NCBI GenBank assembly: GCA_022494885.1
Contig: JAGVSM010000930.1
Span: 79,983-143,982, forward strand
Direction: 5' to 3'
DNA: 64,000 nucleotides
From: Micrasema longulum
Taxonomy: Eukaryota; Arthropoda; Insecta; Trichoptera; Brachycentridae
Made by a program: the position numbers and the translations under genes
Part shown: piece by piece, positions 30,606 to 40,984 of the stretch
Layout: each line of letters starts with the position of its first letter
Numbering within the stretch: position 1 is the stretch's first letter
The notes under the pieces: generated by a model
Seen by the model: only the letters and a program-made list of their open reading frames with translations
Database searches by the model: none
What the model was told of the DNA's origin: nothing

Positions 30606-31420
30606 TTTATTAACTCGTAAAAGACTGTGATAAATAATCCCTTTGCGCGCGGTGATGTAACATCGTGTTACCACTAGTAAAGCTAGGGTTTCCTAGGACA
30701 GCGGTGCCCGTAGTTTAACGGCCGTAGTGAACGGTGATGCAGTGGACAGCCGTCGTAACGGTGACTGGAGTGTGGTTTCCTAGGAAAACGGTATTATGAA
30801 CACCATTTAACACCGTTTACCTCGGAAACCACTCTCTAGTCGACGTTACGACGGCTGTCCACTGCATCACCGTTCACTACGGCCGTTAAAATACGGGCAC
30901 CGCTGTCCTAGGAAACCCTAGCTTAAAAGACGGAATAAGTTAAAGATCAAAATTTAAAAAAAAAAACATGGAGACATACTGTTTAATAATCTATTTTACA
31001 TTATTTGTGAAAATAAACATATAATTTAGCCCTGTTATAGTAAAATAAATTAATAATCATAAATACGCCGCTCAGATTACGCGCGTCCGTTTCCCATCAA
31101 TGTCATCAACCGGCTGAAATCTGAATCTATTTTACACTTTACTTACTTTTGTTTTTGTCTCTTTCACACTAACACCTGCCATAGAACAGCGTTTCTGTCT
31201 TCCTTGTGATGAGTTCTATCTTTGTGCTCTTTCTTATACATATGTGTTGCTGAATTAGCGGACACTCTTTTTTCGCGTGGCGAGGATAAATATTTTTTTG
31301 TATTAACATCCAGCATAGTTGTACAAAATTCACTTTCCAAATCCGGTGTGAAATCGTCCATTTGAAGATTACAAAAAATATGAATTCATCATTTAAAAAA
31401 ATAAGAGAGATATATTTAGA
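30605..31420 (+). repeat. Repeat family C, near full copy interrupted by a MITE
   Basis: It aligns with 58878-59410 along its length (ccctttgcgcgcggtgatgt, acatggagacatactgttta, agaacagcgtttctgtcttc, tttgaagattac). The only large difference is the palindromic MITE at 30681-30923. An L2 LINE begins immediately after its right end. Confidence 0.75.
30681..30923. mobile_element. Palindromic Harbinger-type MITE, copy 2, with TAA duplication
   Basis: A 243-bp inverted repeat AGCTAGGG...CCCTAGCT flanked by TAA at 30678-30680 and 30924-30926. The empty site is in the window: ccactagtaaaagacg at 58940-58955. A three-base TWA duplication is the signature of PIF/Harbinger transposition. Copy 1 is at 9318. 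Confidence 0.85.
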
Positions 31421-31424
31421 TATG

Positions 31425-33420
31425 CAAGCCTCTTATAGGACATTTATAAAAGAAATAAAATCTAGTTTCTGGTGTACAAAAATCACTGAACAGAAAAAGT
31501 CTCCAAAACAACTCTGGCGAAGCCTTCAGTCTGTTCGTGGTGACTGTATAGCAGAGACATCTAACACAAGCGCTACTGCCACTGATTTTGCCGACTTTTT
31601 TTACAAATAAAGTCGAAAAAATCAGACTGGCGTGTAGTTCAGCGAAAAAACCTGTAATTTTAGATAATGCCCTTCAAAAATTCAGTAAATTTGAACCAAC
31701 GTCTATAAATGAGGTTAAAAAAAATTGTTGCAGCATTACCCAACAAACAATGTATATTAGATCCGATGCCAACATGGCTTTTGAAAAAATGCATTAACGT
31801 ATTAGCTCCTTTTTTAACAGATTTATTTAATACATCCATGGAGCGCAGCATTGTTCCGAGAGCCATAAAAAAAGCAAATGTAACTCCACTTTTAAAAAAT
31901 TCCCAACTAGATGTGGAAGATCTTTCCAGTTTTCGCCCTATTTCAAATCTTCCCATCGTATCAAAAATACTAGAAAAAATAGTTTCTCATGGGCTCGTTA
32001 ACTATATCGAGCGGAATTCTTTATTTTCGGTAAGGCAATCGGCATACCGACGTTTTCATTCCACGGAGACGGGAGTGATAAGAGTACTGTCTGACATTAT
32101 AACGTCGGTGGACTCTGGTAATCTGGTGTTGATGGCTCTTCTGGACATAAGCGCTGCATTTGATACTGTAGACCATAATATTTTGCTTGAACGTCTGGAG
32201 AAAACTTATGGTATCCGTGATCAGGCACATATGTGGTTCAGTTCATATCTTAATAAAAGAGAATATGCAGTCGTGTTCCAGGGTAAAGCTCAACCAACTT
32301 TCGGGTGTCTACAGGAGTGCCTCAAGGGTCAGTACTCGGACCACTTCTCTATCTCCTTTACACTAAAGATATAGAGAACATTATCAAAGAATGTGGATTG
32401 TAGTCGCACTGCTATGCAGATGATACGCAGATTTATTTTTATTGCAAACCAGGCGAGAGAAGTGGGCTTGTCAATTTAATTGATGGATGCATCAAGAAAA
32501 TAGGAAACTGGATGGCTGAAAACAGACTAACATTAAACCCATCAAAAACTGAACAACTGTGGGTGGCTTCAGCCAGACGGCAGAATTTGATCCAGGATAC
32601 GGCCCTACCCAATGTAGGGAGTACCGCTTTACCTACCGTTAAACTACTTGGAGTTCTACTCAATTCTGACCTTTCTCTTGACGCTCAAATTAGTAGAACG
32701 ATAAGCTCATACTTCTACCAGCTGAGACAAATTAAATGCACACGCAAAAATTTGCCGGTTGATGCCGCCCGTCAATTAATAAATGCGTTTGTAGTGTCTA
32801 GGAGTCGATTATTGTAATGGTATCTATGCAGGTCTACCAATGAACAAAATGACTCGCCTATAATCTGTATTGAATGCCGCAGCGAGACTTATTTTCGGAA
32901 TCTCTAAGTTCAGTCATATCACTCCACTACTTCGGGAACAACACTGGCTACGTTTCCACAGAGGGTCGAATACAAACTCTGTTGGCTTATGTATAAGTCA
33001 CTGCACAACTCTGCTCCGGAATATCTAAGGGAACTATGCATTCCAGATGAACTAGCTGACAGGCGTCTAACGCTTAGATCAGCTACGTCTACGACGAGAG
33101 GAAAAGTTATTATACCTCTACGCAAACAGCGCACTAAATTTAGTGAACGCGCATTTGCGGTCGCAGGCCCTATGGCATGGAATGCTCTCCCAGCAGAGGT
33201 GCGAGACTGTGAAAGTGAAGTGATGTTTCGGAAAAAACTTAAAACCCACTTGTTCTCTAAATCATTTGAATAAATTCGTAGCACGTGACAACAAAATAAA
33301 TTATTTTAATCAAATTACAAATTTAAAGCTTCAATTAAATTAACTTAACAGTAGAATCACCATGTAAAGCGCCCTTGAGGTATTTTATTACGAAAATGGC
33401 GCTATATAAGTTATCCACAA
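31425..33420 (+). pseudogene. L2-clade LINE, reverse transcriptase to 3' end, inactivated
   Basis: The longest LINE copy. In order: linker (IKEIKSSFW, KKSPKQLWRSLQSVRG); a frameshift near 31600; RT domain 31709-32374 with FRPISNLPIVSKILEK, motif A DISAAFDTVDHN and a damaged motif B; then CYADDTQIYFYC at 32408-32443 after another frameshift. Further on, NRLTLNPSKTEQLWVASA and the C-terminal ERAFAVAGPMAWNALPAEV, ending KKLKTHLFSKSFE-stop (33273). The 3' end has the L2-type pair aagcgcccttgagg/atggcgctatataagttatc and (AAAT)n. The endonuclease is missing (5' truncation) and at least three frame breaks are present. Confidence 0.85.
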
Positions 33421-33429
33421 TAAATAAAT

Positions 33430-33868
33430 ACTAATTATTAACATTTCTAAATAATATACGTACACTTTTAAAAAAAACTTCTCTAAAGCCAACTCGAATA
33501 CAATTACTTTTTAAGAGCCAAATTATCTGTTACACACGTTTTTTTAAACTTAAGCTTAAACGAAATAAGTTTTATCTAATGTTAGTAAATATTACCGACA
33601 TTTTAGTAATATAATCGTAATATAGTTAGTATTATAGTTAATAAATAATCGCATAAGTTTCCAGAACAGTCCCCTTTTTAAATTAAAAATTAACCAATCG
33701 GGTAACCCCACCTCTACACCTTCTCCCTCTCAACTCCCTACCAATTTTTCAATACAAGTTTATGTTTTTTTTATTATTAATCTTAGTGCATCTTTAGGCA
33801 TGGTGGCGTTCGCATCTATATAAATCTGAATGTGATTTATGTATTTTTGGAAATACTATATATATATA
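33430..33868. other. Unassigned AT-rich sequence
   Basis: No recognised gene or repeat. Confidence 0.45.
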
Positions 33869-33869
33869 T

Positions 33870-33960
33870 ACTACCGTGATGGTGTAGTGAGTGTCCTGAC
33901 GAAGAGACGGATACGTCTCGAAACCGGTAGACTAAAAAAGTCGGTAACTGGTAATATACA
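33870..33960 (+). ncRNA. Hammerhead-ribozyme-like motif
   Basis: CTGACGA (33896-33902) is followed by a stem AGAGACG-GATA-CGTCTC, then GAAA. A short helix CCG/CGG ends in GTA at 33942-33944. The order CUGANGA, stem II, GAAA, helix III, NUH is that of hammerhead ribozymes. A convincing helix I between gagtgtc and actggtaa is not seen, so activity is doubtful. A sister copy without the CUGANGA half is at 16575. An AT run precedes it. Confidence 0.4.
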
Positions 33961-34009
33961 AATATTTACAAACATTAGTTAAAATCAACAATATTTTGAG
34001 ATTGTCCAA

Positions 34010-34320
34010 ATTTTTGTAGACAAGGACTGGATTCAACTCCCTGGGAAGCTGTTTATATTAACATATTACAACAGAAATGAAGTACATTTAAGGTTATAAA
34101 GGTACATAAAGGTTTCAGCTCTTTAACTTCACAAACATCAACAGATGAAAGAATTGAAGGAATATAGATATTTAAATATGGACAGAATGGTGAATGTTAC
34201 ACAGTGTGTAAAGTGGCTACTTAAACCAGCCATTTACAGGTCATAAGCCCTGTAGATGCCTAGACTTCTATATTACCTTCTCTTAAATGTACCTCATCTC
34301 TGTTGTAATATGTTAATTAG
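34010..34320. mobile_element. MITE family A, shortened
   Basis: Both outer flanks are present (gacaaggactggattcaact, ccctgggaagctgttta; attacaacagaaatgaagta) with the right arm (aaaggtttcagctctttaac, ggtcataagccctgtagatg, tctctgttgtaatatgttaa). The left inner arm is lost. Confidence 0.7.
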
Positions 34321-34604
34321 TTAAAATGTTTGACAACAAAGTTAAAGTACAGCTCGGTGTTCAACGAGTTCTGTGTTATTGTCTTCTTGCGAAATGGCAG
34401 CCTAACTTCATTTCTAGTTTCATATCTGTGTTCACATTGATTGGAACAACCTTATTAGTCAACTCTTTTAAGGAATAATATTTGAGAACTGCTTATGGTT
34501 TTATTTTGTTTGTAATTTTTAGAGTATGTATTTAAGGTTTAAAAAATGAATGCCGCCTCTCTCTCAACAATAACGTTAACAACAATATTTTGTATTTAAT
34601 AAAA
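34321..34604. other. Unassigned sequence
   Basis: No recognised gene or repeat. Confidence 0.4.
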
Positions 34605-34900
34605 TTATCGGTGGCGATGAAAAGTACAGTTCTGTGTATAAAAGAAAACCAGCACCTGGACGAGTATTTTCGACGCGATGGCTAAAAAAGGAAGTCTAGT
34701 TGAGAAACGTCCGCCCTCAAGTGTAGTATTTGGCGTGTTCGCCTACCTTGCTTGAGGTACCAGATTCGATTCCTGGGAAGGTTAACATGAAATATTTAAA
34801 CAAATTTACACAGAAGGTTTTCCTACCACTCGCGGTTGCAATATGATTAAAAGGATGAATAACAGTGACCCGCTATAGCCCTCCATATTATTTTCCAAAC
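34605..34900 (+). mobile_element. Compound SINE: 5' module, tRNA-like part, tail
   Basis: The module (gcgatgaaaagtacagttct; cacctggacgag; ttttcgacgcgatggct; 34613-34685) precedes a tRNA-like part with B-box-like accagattcgattcctggga (34759-34778). A tail with tttacacagaaggttttcct follows. Loci 48225 and 58205 share the order and spacing. In canonical SINEs the tRNA-like part is at the 5' end, so the upstream module is unusual. Confidence 0.65.
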
Positions 34901-34957
34901 TCACAGTAAAAGTGGTAAAATTAAATTAAACAAAAATCCCGATATATGGAATTGAAA

Positions 34958-35005
34958 ATTTTAAAAGTCACTCGCTTATTTTGATAAGCGAGTGACTTTT
35001 AAAAT
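34958..35005. other. Perfect 22-bp hairpin
   Basis: attttaaaagtcactcgctt plus at, and its exact complement, are separated by a 4-base TTTG loop. No repeat family or gene is adjacent. Confidence 0.85.
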
Positions 35006-35009
35006 AACG

Positions 35010-35845
35010 TTGGTTTTTTGAATTAGTGAAACCGATAGGAAGACCCGCGGTTTTTTTAAATGTTTTCACTGAAATATTTGGCTGTCTTTGACTTGCACCA
35101 TATCTTAAATCCTCGTTTTTCTAAATCATTAAAAAAGTATTATTATTATTAATAAATAAATCAATGCAATTTATAATTTATTAAATAAATACAGTTAAAA
35201 TAAAAACGTCGTGTCAATTATTCAAATAAATGTTAAATTTTGATACATGTGCCGTACCTATTCGAATCTTAAAAATTCAGTTAAAATTTCAGATCATTGT
35301 TTTTCCATTGAACAAAGTAGATTTGTATTTTTTAAAAATATGTATATAAAACATTAAATTTTATTCCACTTTTATTCAAACTGATTACAGTATTATTATT
35401 ATTATAATGATACAAAATATAAAATGCCTATTTTTCATTTCCGTTATTTAATTTTTGTAAAAGCTATTTTATTAATTTCTTGGTAAGTGTAAAATAAAAA
35501 AAAATCCAATTGATTTTTAATGACAATTTTGAATTAAAGCTCTTTTTTTAATCTTTTTAGTTTCAGCAGAATTTATTTTAAGTGGATATCAATTCGATTT
35601 TAAACGACTTGTAAAGAATAATTACTGCTCCATTAAATTAGAATCTTCGCATTTTACGATATGATTCTTACGTTTGCCAGATGTAAATATTATTTTTCTT
35701 ATTTTTGTATCCACCAACTCGGATATTAAGACTTTTTTATCAGATACATTTATGAGTGAACGGTTTTGGCTATCCATTCAAGAATCTCGTTAAATTATTA
35801 TGTAAAGTAGGTAGTATGTGTTTGTTGCTCATATATATATATTTG
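35010..35845. other. No recognised gene or repeat, very AT-rich
   Basis: Poly-A/T runs and TATTATT microsatellite-like stretches only. Confidence 0.5.
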
Positions 35846-35847
35846 GA

Positions 35848-36330
35848 CCCCTGTATTTAGTAGCCTTACGTGTCATGTGCAAGGCTAAGGTACTCGAAAA
35901 AAATCGTTAGTGTTTATCTTGGAAATGGGATGTTCGATCACTGATTTTGGTTTATTACCTTTATGAGTCCAATCACCACTGTTGCAAATTTCAAAAACAA
36001 TGGCGCGTGATAATCACTTTTAGCGACAATGTGAGTATATTCCATCTTTCCTGCACTCTGCTTCAAGATTATGGTGTTGTTAAATGAAAAATGGGCACTG
36101 AAATAACAGATGTTCGATACTCTGTTAAGAAATATCATCGCATAGACAATAGTCATCATTCCTTAATTTAAACCTATATAGATAACTTCTCATAGCTCCG
36201 TGTCCGGTAAAGATTTGGGTCGTTTCGAAAGTACTTAGGTGATGACGACGGAATTTTGCTGCAACAGCTAGCGTTGGGTAAAAAATTTGGCTGCTCATAT
36301 TATTAGCCATTTATATTTTCACAGTAAAAA
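35848..36330 (-). pseudogene. R1/I-like LINE, C-terminus and 3' end (uninterrupted copy)
   Basis: Minus-strand reading: TIFETTQ-like region, IFTGHGAMRSYLYRFKLRND, DYCLCDDIS (36310-36125), then after a frameshift the rest to LIKVINQNQ-stop at 35938. The 3' UTR ends at tttggacccctgtatttagt (35849), with ttacgtgtcatgtgcaaggc just inside. An AT run lies next to the end. It serves as the unfilled reference for the copy at 7462-8335. Confidence 0.75.
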
Positions 36331-36454
36331 GCTCTGAAACACATTTCTCGTGAGAGTGTTAAAACAAATGTATAAAAAAGGTTGATAAAGATGCAGCTGT
36401 TGAGGGCTGCTTGAGGAATCTCATATGAGGGAGTAAATATATGAGAATAGATTG
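36331..36454. other. Flank of LINE-D
   Basis: No features are seen besides the transition into the (CTA)n tail of LINE-D. Confidence 0.4.
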
Positions 36455-37320
36455 CTACTACTACTACTACCATCACGCCATTTCCCCGTAAGGGTAGGCA
36501 GAGAGAATGGACCGCCACACACGTCTATCCTGGCATACATTCCTAGCTTCCTCCGCACTCATACATCTTGTCATACATGTCCTTCGGTTCTGTCTGCTTT
36601 TGACATGACCAGACTTAAGATTTTGGTTTATCTGATCTGCCACGTCTTTCTTGGTCGTCCTCGTATCACGATGCCGTTCATTTTCGCCATATACTTGTTT
36701 TACCATTCTTTCGTCATCCATTCGTTCTTCGTGACCAAACCATCTCAGACACCCTTTCTTAATCTTATCAATTATACTTGACTCAGATTTACACTCTCGC
36801 CTGATTTCATCATTCGTAACCCTGTCATACATTGATTTCCTACACATTCGTCTAAGAGATCGCATTTCAACCGCGTTCACTCGGTTTTCATCCTTCCTCT
36901 GCCAGTTCCATGTTTCACTTCCATACATAAGTGTTGGGACTAAAACTCCGTTTTGCACTGCCAGTTTAGCTTCGATTGACATATTTTTATTGGAAATTAC
37001 TATGCTTAGTTTTCCGTTCATTTTGTTGCCCGCATTTACTCTTCTTTTAACATATTTTTCTACTCTTCCATCTCTTGAAAACATGCTTTCCAGATACACA
37101 AGTTCTTCTACTTGCTCGAGACATTCGTTGTTTACATTTATTATGCAGTCAGTAACCTCACTATCCCTTTCAAATACCATCACTTTTGACTTACTTTCGT
37201 TCATCGCCAATTCGCTCTCCAGGCATACATCATACATTCTAGAGACTATTTGCTGCAAATCATCCTCGCTGCTTGCTAACAGAACTGCATCATCAGCATA
37301 CAACAAGCAGCTTACTGAAA
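36455..37320 (-). mobile_element. LINE-D copy, 5'-truncated, with (GTA)n tail
   Basis: Read on the minus strand it starts just before the YADD box (37310) and runs to ggggaaatggcgtgatg, then (GTAG/TAG)n. On the plus strand the tail is tactactactac (36458-36472). Other LINE-D copies carry TTAG or TTTG tails. Target duplications could not be fixed. Confidence 0.8.
36473..37306 (-). CDS. LINE-D reverse transcriptase, C-terminal 277 residues, open frame
   Basis: The frame opens with MLYADDAVLLAS, palm motif C of the RT with both catalytic aspartates. It continues through KSKVMVFER, NGVLVPTLMYGSETWNW, EMRSLRRM and CLRWFGHEERMDDERM to a natural stop after SAYPYGEMA. It is unbroken over 277 codons, which suggests a fairly recent insertion. 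Motifs A and B are cut off by 5' truncation, so no active enzyme is encoded. The first Met is not a true start. A charged insertion around VYGENERHRDTRT differs from other copies. Confidence 0.8.
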   Translation of the reverse strand: MLYADDAVLLASSEDDLQQIVSRMYDVCLESELAMNESKSKVMVFERDSEVTDCIINVNNECLEQVEELVYLESMFSRDGRVEKYVKRRVNAGNKMNGKLSIVISNKNMSIEAKLAVQNGVLVPTLMYGSETWNWQRKDENRVNAVEMRSLRRMCRKSMYDRVTNDEIRRECKSESSIIDKIKKGCLRWFGHEERMDDERMVKQVYGENERHRDTRTTKKDVADQINQNLKSGHVKSRQNRRTCMTRCMSAEEARNVCQDRRVWRSILSAYPYGEMA

Positions 37321-37324
37321 AATT

Positions 37325-38435
37325 CGAATTTAGAAAACCTCAGTGCGTCCTACTCTAACATATGTAATTTAAGGTAGGGCGTACAATTTCAAGACCTGTA
37401 GAAGCTGTAGAAATAGCATAAAAAAATTACCACTTAACTGACTAGTTTTTGAATGATGTGCGAAAATGCACAAAAAAATAAATTGTTCTCATACTTTTTT
37501 CTGTGTTTGCATGTTTTTAGGTATGTTTGACAGTTAGTCTCAATAAATTTTTTTTAGTAGGCGCTAGAACAATATGTTATCGTGCGAATAACACCAAATT
37601 TATTGTTCTGCGATATTTACGTACCCAGTTATTGAAATTTTTGTACATGCACTAGCGTAATCGTAACGTAAAAATAAAAATGGCGGCCATTTAAAGGGGG
37701 GTGAGGTAGGTCATTGTAGGGGAGTGGATTTGTCGATAAAAATACCTAAAAAATACTCCCCCTAAATATCGGTATGTCATGCCCGTCCATATTGTAAGTA
37801 TAGTTTATTTAATAAAAACATGTCATAATTGATACGTAAATGCATTACGGAAGAATACCAAAAATTTTTATCCAGTTTTTATTACATTTATAGAGATATT
37901 AATGTTATTATAAGCAATATGTACTAGCATTTTTTAAATGTGAAGTAAAGAGAAAGGTCATTGGCTCTGTAAATAAAAGCCTAGACTTTAGTAATTAATA
38001 CTCGTATTTAAAAAAAACATATTTAACTCCCTGAGAAATTCATTAAATACGTGTTTTACAAGATTTTACCAGATTCGAAATATAGTACATTTTTATCTAC
38101 TCAGCAGAACGTTGACACTTTAACCGCAAACAGTAAACAACACAACCTGTCATTACGTCCATATATTTTCCTGTTTAATGACACAATAACACATTACTTC
38201 CGGCGCGGCTACCGCGTGCCCCATAAAGCAACCATTTCAACTGTAATAAATAACACTCAAAAAAAAATAGGAACTTTTTAAAATTATCTTATTGATCAAG
38301 ACTTATTGATAGTGCCCACATTACAGGTATTAACGAGGTTAATGATAATGAGCATTAGAAAAACCTATTTGTTTCTGATTCTGAAAGATAAAACAAAGCA
38401 TAGGTTGCTAAATATTATCTGAACATTCTCACTAT
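37325..38435. other. No recognised gene or repeat
   Basis: AT-rich. An open frame at 38051-38281 lacks any recognisable motif. ggctctgtaaataaaagcct at 37963 weakly resembles MITE A. Confidence 0.4.
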
Positions 38436-38439
38436 CTTA

Positions 38440-38875
38440 ATACCCATCAATCATCACAAGGCACTCTCTTAATACCCATCCACAATTCCTCTATCTTCTC
38501 CAACTCATATAGTGTCCATGTGGCTTGACTGTGGAATCATCTCCCATCCACCATCAAAGATGTTACTACAGTATCTCTGTTTCAATCACGTCTGAAGAAA
38601 CATCTCCTTTCTCTTCCTCAATATCTCCTCCTTTCCTCTTTCCTGTTTTTTCTTTTTCCCCATTGAGTAAAAGTTTTGATTTAAGGTAATTTATAAACAA
38701 ATACGATTATTTCTATTTTTATATATCTTAAGCTTTTTAATCTTTATTTTCTGTTGAATATGTTCTGTACTTGAATTATAAAAATTAAACTATTATTTTA
38801 TTGGTTGGTTGGAAGAAATTGCCATTTGGCAATAAGCCCACATATGCCCAAAAAGTTAAATAAATATTTTTAAAA
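38440..38875 (+). pseudogene. CR1-like LINE C-terminus with 3' tail, copy 2
   Basis: The plus strand reads LWNHLPSTIKDVTTVSLFQS and RLKKHLL. Its 3' UTR carries aagaaattgccatttggcaa, taagcccacatatgccc and an AAATA-type tail. It parallels 24990-25365 in protein and UTR, defining a family. Confidence 0.7.
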
Positions 38876-38984
38876 TCTGAAACTTCTAGATGTAGGTCTA
38901 CAGTGCAGATGGTGACACACCAATACACATTCTGTGCTAATGCGATGCTATATATTGCAAATCGAGCATTGGTAGACCATAGGT

Positions 38985-39350
38985 TAACTCTTGAAAGGCT
39001 CTGCTACAAAATTCATAATACAAGGTCAACAAGGTCATATAACTAGTGTGCACTTCCATTTACTGCCAATAATCGACTGATCAAACGAATATCTTATTTT
39101 GTGTTCGTCTTTTTCACACAAACACCGGCCACAGAACAGTGTCTCGGTCTTCCTTATTATAAGTTCTATTCTCGTACTCTTTCTTATACAGTTAAACAGA
39201 TATTGGCGTCACTTTCATTCGTAGAATTATTCTTGGCATGGTAGGAAGAATATTTTTTCTATTAAAATCCAGCATATTTATACAAATTTTACTTTCCAAA
39301 ACCCTTGTGAAAATGTCCATTTGAAGATCACTTCATGATTTAAATAAATA
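38985..39350 (+). repeat. Repeat family C, diverged copy
   Basis: Starts gttaactcttgaaaggctct and later shows agaacagtgtctcggtcttc, tactctttcttatacag, attaaaatccagcatattta and tgtccatttgaagatca. The middle is shortened. Confidence 0.6.
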
Positions 39351-39368
39351 AGATATGTGGGAATAGGT

Positions 39369-39700
39369 TGTTGAGAGTTGGAGTTCCTACCCCAGTTAAA
39401 GATTGACAGGCAAATAAGATACAGCACGTGGTTGTGTAGCTCGAGCGTAGCGGCGATGATGGGTGAAGAGACTGCACTTGAACTACATGCTGGAATTGAG
39501 TGACTTCGTCGAGCTGGACTGAAGTGAGCTTAACTTGTTGGGCTGACTGAATTTGACTGCGTCCTATGGTCTCTTTATAGACCACGTTCCTTTGTAGTTT
39601 ATTATCATAGTAGGGACGATGTGAATGTACTGCAGAACGATGCTCTCGACTTTATGTGCTATACTGTTAGAGTTGCATTATAATATTGTATTGGATTCTA
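39369..39700 (-). mobile_element. Possible solo LTR (weak)
   Basis: On the minus strand a TATAAAGAGACC box is followed by a TCAGTC initiator-like motif, then GC-richer sequence ending CAACTCTCAACA, a CA terminus. TG...CA bounds and a clean duplication are not secured. It could also be unique DNA. Confidence 0.25.
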
Positions 39701-40004
39701 TAAAAAATAATGACATTGGTTTCTTCAGTCATCACACGATTTCAGGTGAAACGTTTTAGCACGTGTGTGTCATCGATTATGGACTATGAATCCTACAGAT
39801 ATATCTATCTGATGTATCCATCAACACGCAACAGAAGTTCAGTGTATAAGACCTGGCCGCAAACAACTGAGTTAGACAACGCAGGTTACGCTACCGATTT
39901 CCATCAATCAGACGAAAAGACCTCTCCCGTTCCCCGTTAGTTGCTCACGCGCTGACATCACTACGGACATTCAGGATTCTTTCAGAGTTCGGTTGAGCTT
40001 AAAC

Positions 40005-40185
40005 TCTACTCTGTCTTCTTCTTCGAGTGCCGATTCAGGTCCCTGTCTTCAGCTATCCGGAATAGTTAATCTATACAAACTATTTTGGTCCAATCTTTTA
40101 TATTGCGCAGCCAGGGTATTAAGCCTCCTACCGGTTCTTGGGCGACCATCTATTTTGCCCTTTAAGATTACGCTTTAGTTTCCCT
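40005..40185 (-). pseudogene. RTE-like LINE C-terminal remnant
   Basis: Minus-strand reading gives LKGKIDGRPRTGRRL, a frame break, then NSLYRLTIPDS and ALEEED. This follows the order typical of RTE-type C-termini: glycine/arginine-rich, then an SLFR box and an acidic end. It ends at GAAGAAGAA on the minus strand. Short and decayed. Confidence 0.45.
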
Positions 40186-40639
40186 GTATGCATAATCTAG
40201 AAGTTTGAAAGCGCTATAATTTATCATGTGAACCATAAACCTTGCCCGTTTTACTCGATCTGTATAAAACGCTTCCCTAAATTACACCTAAATATTCATA
40301 TTTTTAATGTAAAAGACTTCCCCTTTAGCAAAGGGGTGAAGTGTAAACAAAAAAACTGAGAACCCTCTGAAGACGTTTATTCCGGCCCGCAATACAAACC
40401 CACCACTGTCTGAAAATAATGTGATGGGAAGGCGCAGTTTTGTAAAGAGAATCTGATATTGAACACGTAAAATACTTAAGACTAACAATAAACGTACAAT
40501 TAACATGGACAATTCATATCAACCATTTAATTAGAAAAGTGGCGACATTATCGAGTCTTTTTTTAAAAATCAGCTTTGTTCCAAAAACAAAAAAAATACT
40601 AATGTATGAAGCCTTTGTAAAAACTCAAATATGTTTTAT

Positions 40640-40965
40640 GCAACTACTATGGGGAACAGGAACTCAAAATCAAGTCACTCGGCGAGGCAAAATGATGGCA
40701 GGTGGACACCAAAACTAATAAAGTGTAGACCATGGGCAAACAAAAGAAGTGTTGAAAGGCTACTGTTTCTGGCTAATATTAGCGAGAATGGTAAAGGCCA
40801 TAATAAAGAAGAAAAAAAAGGCTACAGAAAAGATAGGTCGATGACATCGCCTCTATTGCCGGTAAAACATGGATGATGAAAGCGGGTGATAGGAGGGAAT
40901 GGAGACGTTTGGAAGAGGCCGCGATCCAGCAGTGAAGAGAATAAGGCTGAAAAAAAGAAGAAGAT
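40640..40965 (+). pseudogene. RTE-like LINE C-terminus with (GAA)n-type tail
   Basis: In two frames the plus strand shows RPWANKRSVERL, then DDIASIAGKTWMMKAGDRRE followed by WRRLEEAAIQQ-stop at about 40938. This box, with DDI, AG-W-A-DR-W-LEEA, is the C-terminal signature of many arthropod non-LTR ORFs. An AAGAAGAAG stretch follows at the 3' end. It is 5'-truncated and frameshifted. Confidence 0.7.
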
Positions 40966-40984
40966 TGTAAAAAATAATTAACAT

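Noticed and set aside
32919..33284. 121-codon minus-strand frame
   Set aside because: It is a shadow of the L2 C-terminal coding sequence on the plus strand.
36990..37358. Plus-strand frames across LINE-D (also 44045-44395 and 44705-45034)
   Set aside because: They are antisense to clear reverse-transcriptase motifs on the minus strand.
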